Assembly (NCBI GenBank): GCA_011037195.1
Contig: JAAEAF010014928.1
Coordinates: 130,128 to 194,127, forward strand
Direction: 5' to 3'
From: Triatoma infestans
Taxonomy: Eukaryota > Arthropoda > Insecta > Hemiptera > Reduviidae
DNA length: 64,000 nucleotides
Positions within the stretch are counted from its first letter, which is position 1; the number at the start of each line of letters is the position of its first letter. Below are positions 50,901 through 59,900 of the stretch, in pieces. The translations under genes and the position numbers were made by a program. Below the pieces are notes generated by a model. The model was not told the DNA's origin, searched no databases, and was given only the letters and a program-made list of their open reading frames with translations.

Positions 50901-53900
50901 ATACAAAGAACTACAACTTTTATTTGAAACATTTCTCCGGGAAAATGCATTAAAGGGCACTTTTAGGGGAGGGGTGGGGTTAGGTTTCCATTTAAAGTGC
51001 TATTTCAGTTTATTAGACAATTCTGTCATCTAAATAATGTTAATTAGAATTAAATATGTTGTTGAAATTCCGAGTTCGATTCGATGTCATCGGATTGGAT
51101 GATAGATTAAAAGGTGGGGGTGCAAAGAAAGTGGAGATATCGATTTGGATGATTATTTAAGGGGAGGGGGTAACTGGGCGAGGCTTAGGGCTTGTCGAAA
51201 TCGCTGATTGGCCGGGGGGGATCGTGGGCGTAGTTTTTTTTTTTTTTTTTTTTATTTTTTTTTTTTATCGGGGGGGGCCCAACGCACTGCGACCTTGAGC
51301 AGGTCTATTGTGCTATGCCCCTGGGGACACAGGCTTGCCCATAGCACCCGAACGGATGCCCAATTGAACATGCGTTCTACAATATCTCCATCAGGTTGAG
51401 GTCCCTGAGGAATCCTAATACCCTGACGGGCTCTAGAGAGGGTATATCCCCCTCCTCCACCTGGTAGCTACCCAGGTTCCTGAACCTTCTCTGAGTGGCA
51501 GCCTCGCAGTCTGTTAGGAGATGTATTGGAGTTTCCTCCAACTCCCCACAGAATCTGCATGAGCTGTCACTTTCCAAGCCCAGCTTCGCCAGGTGTCCTC
51601 TAAGTCGGCAATGCCCCGTGAGGAAACCCGTAAGTACGCGGAGCTTGTTCTTACTCAATCCAATGCAGGCTCCGACTCCGTGGTTATAATTTCCCAAGCA
51701 GATCTGGCCTGCCGCAAACCGGGGAGGGAGTACCAGAGTTGAGATCTCTTCGTCTCCTCTTCCTTCTTAAGTTCCTCTAACAGAAACTGGTCGCTAATCC
51801 CACAAAAAGGTTCCGGCCCAAAGTGGTGTCATAGCGCCTATCTTGGCCAGGGCGTCGGCCGTCTCATTCCCTTCAATGCCAACATGCCCCGGCACCCACC
51901 AAAGTGCGACTTTGTTCCTACTGCCCAGATCGTTTAGTTTATCTAGGCATTCCCAAACCATTTTAGAGTTAATAACTGGTGCACCCAGAGCTCTAATGGC
52001 TGCTTGGCTATCGGAAAGGATTACAATCTCCCGATTCCTATATTCCCTATCGAGGTTAAATTGAACGCATCTTCCAATAGCGTATATCTCCGCCTGAAAG
52101 ATGCTGGGAAATTTACCCATGGGTTCCGAGTGCTTGATCCTTGGACCAACCACCCCTGCCCCAGTCCCCTCGAGGGTCTTCGACCCATCAGTATACCATT
52201 TTATGGCATGTTCCTTAATGCCCAACAGAGCGGATCCTTCGCTCCACTCACTTTTGGTGCCCAGCTTCGACGAAAAATTTTTTGTGAAGCTATACTTCTT
52301 AACCATACCATCCCTAGGGAGGTGCCAGATGAGGGAGCCCAAAGGTGAGAATACCAACTCTCTAACCCCCAGCCCTCCCCTAAGGGGGTTAGACTCCTCC
52401 CCTAAGGGGGATGACTAGGTGCAAAGGTGACAGATTGAGGATAACCTCCATCCCGGCGGTGGGGCAAGTCCTCATAGCCCCCGTCATGCATAAGCATGCG
52501 AGCCGCTGTACCTTGTCAAGAGTTCTCCTGACCGATCTTCTTTGGTCTTCCCGAACCAAGCACCGCGCCAGAGGTGATAACTGGTCTCACCATCATGGTG
52601 TACATCCACCGCTGGATTCTCGGGGGGCATCCCCAGGATTTGCCCGCCATCCTCCTACATATCATGAGGGCGCCAGTGGCCTTATTAGCAGTTGATTCAA
52701 TGTGTTTCTTCCATAGGAGTTTACTATCAAAAGTCACCCCTAGCTACTTAACCTCCTTTTCCCACCCTACTTCTTCTCCGGCTAGCCGGATATTTTTCAG
52801 GCGTGGGAGTGTTCTTTTCCTAGTGAAGGGTATCACAGTGGTTTTCGTTGGATTAACCTTCAACCCCACTGAGACACACCACCCGCTAGCGATATCTAGA
52901 CCCCTCTGTATTATGTCACATAGGGTTTCTTCAAACTTTCCTCTAGCAATAATGACGACGTCGTCAGCATATCCCTGACAGGCAATGCCGACGTCCGTCA
53001 GTTTGTAGAGGAGCTCATCCACCACCAGGCTCCACATTAGGGGTGACAAAACCCCCCTTGCGGACAGCCACGAGTAGTGCGGGAGCGGATGGTCCGTGAG
53101 CCCACCACAGTTTCTACCGTTCTTGTAGACAACATTTCCATCATCCATCTGGCGGTTGTTCCATCCACCCCCTTCTAACAAGGGCTCTGCCAACCGCCTC
53201 ATGGGAAGTATTGTCAAACGCGCCTTCTATGTCCAAAGAGGCACAGATGGCCGTTTCCTTAACATCTAGGGTCCTCTGGATTACATCTGTCAGCCGATAT
53301 AGAGCGGTATCCGTCGACCTTCCCGCTCGATATGCGTGCTGACAGGGGTGCAAGGGCACCCTCTCCAGAACACCTGTCCTGATATAATTATCCACGGCCT
53401 TCTCCATAGTCTTTAAAAGAAAAGACGTAAGGCAGATAGGCCTGAAGGACTTGGGCAAGGTGGCATCCCTTTTCCCAACCTTAGGGATAAAGACCACCCT
53501 AGCCCTTCTCCACGGCCTCGGTATATACCCGAGTGCCAAACTGCTCCGAAAGATCTTAACCAAGTGTGGAAGAACCTCCCTTAGGCCCTTTTGTAGGAGG
53601 GCCGGGAAAACCTCATCCACACCAGGCGACTTGAAGGGCTGAAACTTATTTATTGCCCATTCTATTCTTAGTGACGTGCAGATGGTTCTGGCCACCTCCC
53701 AGTCATCCCTTACCGGTCTGCTGGGCCCTCTCGTGTCAGTACCATCCTCTGGTGGCAGACTCCCCGGAAAATGGGTCTCCAGCAGGAGAAGAGCACGTTG
53801 CTCCCCATCCTGCGTATAGCTGCCATCAGGTCTTTTGAGTGACATCAATGCTCCAACACCGTGTTTGGCCATTGCCTTATGCAATCTGGCTGCCACGGGT

Positions 53901-56900
53901 GCGGAGCTGATGTCCTCACAAAATTTTTTATAACTAGTTCTTTTAGCTTTTCTAATCTCCTTGTTGTAGGTATAAGCGCCCGCGTGTAGCTCTGCCAATC
54001 CCCAGTGCGCTTGGCCCTATTGAAGAGCTTGCGCACTTTGGATCTTAGATTTGACAGCTCTCTGCTCCACCAGGGGACGTCCCTACAGCACCGGAGTCTA
54101 CTCACGGGGCAACTGTCTTCAAAGGCGCCTACCAGCGCCTCGTTCAGTTCCCTACCCTATGCTCCAGCTCCAAACGACACTGCGGCGCCCTCGCAGTGCC
54201 GGTAGGATTTAGAGCGCAGCTCAAATTGGTGACAAATTCCTCCCAATTCGTACGTCTGGGGTTTCTCCACTCTGCACCCCCATCGCCAAACCCCTCCAGA
54301 CTGAATGTAATAATTCGATGATCTGAAAGGGAAGGCTCATCCGAGACTTCCCAGCTCCCGACAAACTGCCCGATGCTAGGACTACCAAAGGTAATATCCA
54401 GAACCTCCTGCCTTGCCCTAGTTACGAACGTAGGTGACGCCCCGCCGTTGAAAATATCTAGGTTATATTGGAGGATAAACTCTAAAAGGTACTCACCTCT
54501 TCTGTTGTTACTTCTGCTCCCCCACACTCTGTTGTGGGCGTTCGCATCGCATCCAATGAGGAAAGGCAGCTTCCGCTCTCGGTAGTATTCTACCAACCTC
54601 TGAACCTCCGCCGGCGGTACATCCCTGTCCCCAGCGAAGTAACTGGATGCTATCACAACGGCGCGGTTGTTACCTCCATAATTCAAGTGGGCCAAAATGG
54701 ATACCAGATCCCGCGTCGTAAATTCTGAAAAACATGTGTAATTAATATTATTTCTGATCAGGATGCAGGCCCTAGGATTTTCACTTTTAGCATCCCATAC
54801 TACCTTACTGTACTTACGTGACAGTCCACAAATCCGTCCTTTGACTGTCCACGGCTCCTGAATCAGCACCAGGCTAAGTAGCCTTTTGGCGAACAACCTC
54901 GCAATGGTGGCCGATGCCCCCTTTGCATGGTGTAGGTTCGCCTGGGCTACCCCGGTACTCATTCCCGAAGGGTGCTTGCTCATGGGGGGTAGGGGGAGCA
55001 CCCCCTTCTCCCCCAGGAGCTTCTCCTCCTCTTCGACCGAGAGGCTTGCCCGGAGGGCTGAGAGATCCATTGCTCCCATGTCTCCCAGGCTCACCCGTCG
55101 CTGAGAATCGTGCTCAAGCCCCGGGGGATGAGCCCTCCCTCGGCGGCTCCTCCGCTGGAGTAGAGGACATAGGAGCTTGCTGCTCCTTATCATCCCCTTC
55201 ACCCTCCAGCTTCTTCCAGCCTCTAATGGGGAGCTTCCCAAACCGAATTCGGATGGTTCCTCCTCCCCTCCTGACCGCCTCGAACGACTGATCGTCGATC
55301 GCGGCGGTCATCAAGAGGCCTCCATTCTCCTCTTTTCACACGAGGATCTTCCAGATCTTCGTGTTTACTCCCACGTTCTGGGCATCCACCAAGGCCAAGA
55401 CCTTCTTGATGCCCTTCTCCGCACTCCTTGGAAAGAAGGTAGTGATGGTGTGCATCTTCGGGAAATCCTCTCCCGAGCACGCCATCAACTCCACTCCCGT
55501 CCAAGTACTCAGGGCGTGGTTTAAGTGCTCGTCGAGTTCTATGATTGGTCGGTGGGGATGTAGTGAGGGGTAAGTAGGCGTGGTCAAAGTGCTCGTCGAG
55601 TTCGATGATTGGTCGAGGAGGGAAGTGGTAAGGGTATGTGGGCGTGGTCTAAGTGCACGGCTAGTTCGATGATTGGTCGTTGGAAGAGGGGTGGGGATAA
55701 GTGGGCGTGGTCTAAGTTCTCGTCCAGTTTGATGATTTGTCGTTAGAAGAGGGGTGGGGGTAAGTGGGCGTGCCTTAGTTAAGGGTGAGTTGGGTAGGAG
55801 GGTGTGATGATTAGGGGTGGGGATGACCGCTATTTTGAAAAAAGTGGCCCAGCTTGCCCAAAACATATCTACTCGCCGGCTTTAGTCACTAGCGCCGCCA
55901 CCCTTTGGGTGAAGTAGCTTTGTATCAATTCCAGAAGATTTGGTGGACAATCTCTTCCTCTCAGTGACCCCAACACAGTCGGCCACCAGACATTATCAAA
56001 GGCACCAGCTATGTCCAGGAAAACCGTGAGAACATATTTGTACTCACTGCCACGCACCAATTCCAAGATTTTCGATATCGCATCTGTCGTCGATCTACCC
56101 GATACAAAACCATACTGACTGGGACTGAAACTGATGAAGCTTTTCAATCTCATTATAATCAGTTTCTCTAGCAGTTCCCAAAAACCGGCAGCAGTTGTAT
56201 CAATCGATACGGCTTTGCATCATCGATTCCACCTTTATACAATACTTTAACAAGCCCTGTTTTCCATTGACTGGGAAAATATCCCAGTTTCAGGCATCCA
56301 TTGAAAAGGTCAAGCAGGTACTGGCTTAAAATGTCCTCATTTTTCCGTACAATTTCTCCATATTAATCATATCCATTCCTGGAGCCTTCTTATTCTTAAT
56401 TTCGCCAATAACAAACTTAACATCATATATATCGAACTCAGTCATAGACCCTTCCAGAGCGGGTGACTCATAGGCTGCTTCGCGTCGACTTTTTTGGAAT
56501 TGCGTGTCGTCCAGAGGGTTATCCTCAGGGAGGATTACTTTTAGTAAGTCTGGGTGCAGAGTCGACTCACTCTAGGACCCAGCACCCGATACTCCGTCTA
56601 TATTTAGACTTGCTAGTATCAGGTCAGCCTTTAACTTACTTGACTGCACCTTGTATACCATACCCCATGTATCTCTATTGCCTTCTGACTCCACGAACTC
56701 CCGCCAGCTTGAGGTCTTGGCCTGCGACACCATCTTTTTATACTGCCTTCGGGCACCCCGATACTCATCTAAATATCTTTGACGGGATTCCTCATTCCAT
56801 TCCCGTTGGTAATGTCTTCGCTTCCTGGCTAATTCTTTTTTGGCTGCTGTCAGCTTCCGTGTCCACCAAGGAGCACGGCGCGTACGACTAGTGGGTATTT

Positions 56901-59900
56901 TCTTTAATGCCTCCCCACTTAAGCCCGCTATTGCCTCAGTCAGTTCCGTGACCACCATATCGACACCAGCAATGGTATCCCCTTGGACATGTATGGATCA
57001 ATACTGCGCTGAAGGAGAATCTTATACCTTTCCGGCAGCATGTTTGACTGAGTAACTTTCTAGACCCTCATAGGCGAGGCATGGCATGGTGTCCCAGGCA
57101 ACTTCGAAAAGTATAGCCCTGTGATCACCAGTCACCCAGTCAGTCACCTTCCAACTATGCCCCCCTGTCAACAACAGGAAGCTGTGCACAAGGTGGCATC
57201 CAGGTTGTGCTGAGCGCAGTTCCCATTTCCTACATATATCTTTAAATGTCCAGGTATGTTCGTTAGAGACAATGCACTCCTCTTAGGTCCTGCCTCTGTC
57301 ATCCGAAGCGACATCATGCCACATGGGTGACCATGCATTTATGTCAGCGGCCACGATTATCTTTTTTCCCCTGTTTTCTTGCATGAGCCGACTCAAATGA
57401 GCTATAAACGACGTTATATCGCACGACAGCTGGCAGTACAGGCTCACCAGCATCATCTCAACGCCATTTGCAGCAGTTAACAGTACACAGGTACAATGAC
57501 TGCTGCTTTACTGAGGAAGACGCAATAGAAAGATGTCTGGATTGCACACCGCAATAGCAGTCCATATCCATCCATCACAGGATGCGTGAACGATACGATG
57601 CTGCAACCCCAGCCCTTAATTGCTCGCTTTGAACGTGTAGGGCTCCTGGATTAACGCAACAACTATGCCTTTTGTATAGATGAGTTCCGTGCCTCGGCCA
57701 TTACGTTTTTGAGCGTTGCGCGTTCAGCTGCAACACTCTCAGCCCACTATCCGTAAAATTACGGGCTTCTTCCATAATCAGTGTTGGCTTGTTGTCGGTC
57801 AAGAGCATTTAGGTACGCTGGGCATTTCAAACTCTTTACAGAGTGGCTGTGCGGCTTTCGGAACACTTTACAGGCAGCACATACCGGGCTTCGGCTTTCT
57901 TTGGGCACTTCTCTTACGTATGTCCTTTAGTGGCGCAATGTCCGCAAGTCGGCTCTTTGCAGAATTTTGCCAAATGCCCATACACTTGACATTTGTAGCA
58001 GCGTGATACCTGTCTGTGGTCCATCACCTTAACGCGATTCCGCTCTATGTATACCCTGCCACTCCTCATGGTTCCTTTCAGTAGATGTTCACGCATCTTA
58101 GCGTGATTTCCACTACCCAGTTTTGTGACCCATTTTTGCTCGTACCTGACTTGGCCAACACTCTAAACGAGTCCTGGAAATCAGGTTTCGGCAATACCGA
58201 TCCAAAGGTTTGGTCATATATTGCTTTCATAATTCGCGCCTCATTAAGGTCGCTCGGCACATCAAAAATAATCATCTTGGGAAGCCGTTTCTTCGGCAGC
58301 TCAGCCTGAAGACCAGCACACCTCAACTTTTCATTATTTAGTAAGGCTTACGCTTGCTCAGGCCTCCTGTTTCTACAAAGAGGGTCTTATTTCTGCCTCG
58401 TCGGAGGGACACGACTTGCCAACCTTCCTCAGAAAGATTTAGACTTCCCTTAAGCATTTCCTTTGTCTGGTAGCTGGTCTCTACTGCCTTATCAACTTCT
58501 GGTCTCTACTGCCTTTTCAATGCACATGCTTTTCGGAGGCAGCGGCTTTTTCGCTGCCCGCCTTTCAGGCTGCTTATTCTTTTAGCTTTTCAGAGCCTTT
58601 TTGTTTTGTTTTGATTTAGCCTGCTTTCCCTCAGGCTTGCTTCCTTTTGACACCATTCCCGCATAAGAATTCACTGGTGCGGGTTTCGCGGTGTCTACTA
58701 TCTTACTTCGATTAGTACTACTGCTGACCTCAAATGACTTACGGGCTGCCTCGCGGGAAGTCACGAACAGCTTGGTTGTATCGGCCTTGACTTGTTCGGT
58801 GTTCTCTAGTATACAGAGAACCGCCATCTCCAAGGCCTGCTGCTTTTTAGCTGTCTCAGTGGTGGCTGCAGCGAGTTTGCCCTCATCGACGTGGTGGCCA
58901 TCTCACTTACGATGGCCGTTACTTCTTTTACCTTTTTCGTAATAAACAAGGTGTGACTCTTGTTTATTTTCTCACTTGGGTCCTGGCAGTATTGCATCAA
59001 CTCAAGCTCTAGTTTGCTTGCCTGAGGATAGGGTCCCTGGTCACATACCCTTTTGGGTTACCCCACTCACTGCGGTTCTTGTTTTGGTTCTCGGGTTCGT
59101 TGGACTCGGCAGTGCTCTCTACCACGTCAATAGTTCTTGACCACCGTCGAACATGTAGCAACTTTTTGTTGCTCGTCAACAAATAATTTTCTTCTAATAC
59201 CAGCAATCATGCCTTCTGTGGTGTCACTTCTATATCCGAGAACGGACTAGACGGTCTAGCGTTCATCGGTGTGCTCGTCATACTTAATATTACTTCACTA
59301 ATACTACTATGTACAGTTAAAACACTTAACTCTTCTACTATTTACAATATTTACACTGGGTTCAAGCCGAAGCTTACGCACTCGCTCTGAAAAAAGCGGT
59401 TAAGTGCCTCCGTCCCCTTCTACAAGTGTTGTTCTCCCTTTAGCCCAGACGAAAATGGTGCAACTACAACTTCCAAAACTCCATCTAGTGTCCAGCCCCG
59501 GCGAACGTGGACGCAGAAGACCACTCGCTGAACAGAAATCCACAAAACTATGCCCTGGCGTTTATGACTCGTCAAGCTCAGAAAGTTCAACACAATTATC
59601 AATAATCACTCTAAATATAGAACTTTCTTGTGCAGAAGTTTTAAAATAGCTCAACAACATCAAGCGAGGGGCGCGGGACCACAGGTATCACAGGTATGAC
59701 AAGCTTTTTCATATAAAAAAAATCCCTCCAGCCCAGATTTAGGTGAGGGGTGGTGTTAAAGTGTAAAGAGTTGTGTTTCGCCATCTTGCTTTGGGGATGG
59801 ATTGACTAGGAGGTGGAAAGAAAATGGAGTCATCGGTTATGGATGCTAGGTTAAGGAGTGGGGTGGAGGAAATGGCGTCATCGGTTTAGATATTAGGTTA

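Noticed and set aside
54914..55291. Plus-strand frames over 54.9-55.5 kb
   Set aside because: Opposite strand of LINE U, whose minus-strand ORF1 end and endonuclease motifs are clear. Pro/Ser/Gly-rich product without a domain.
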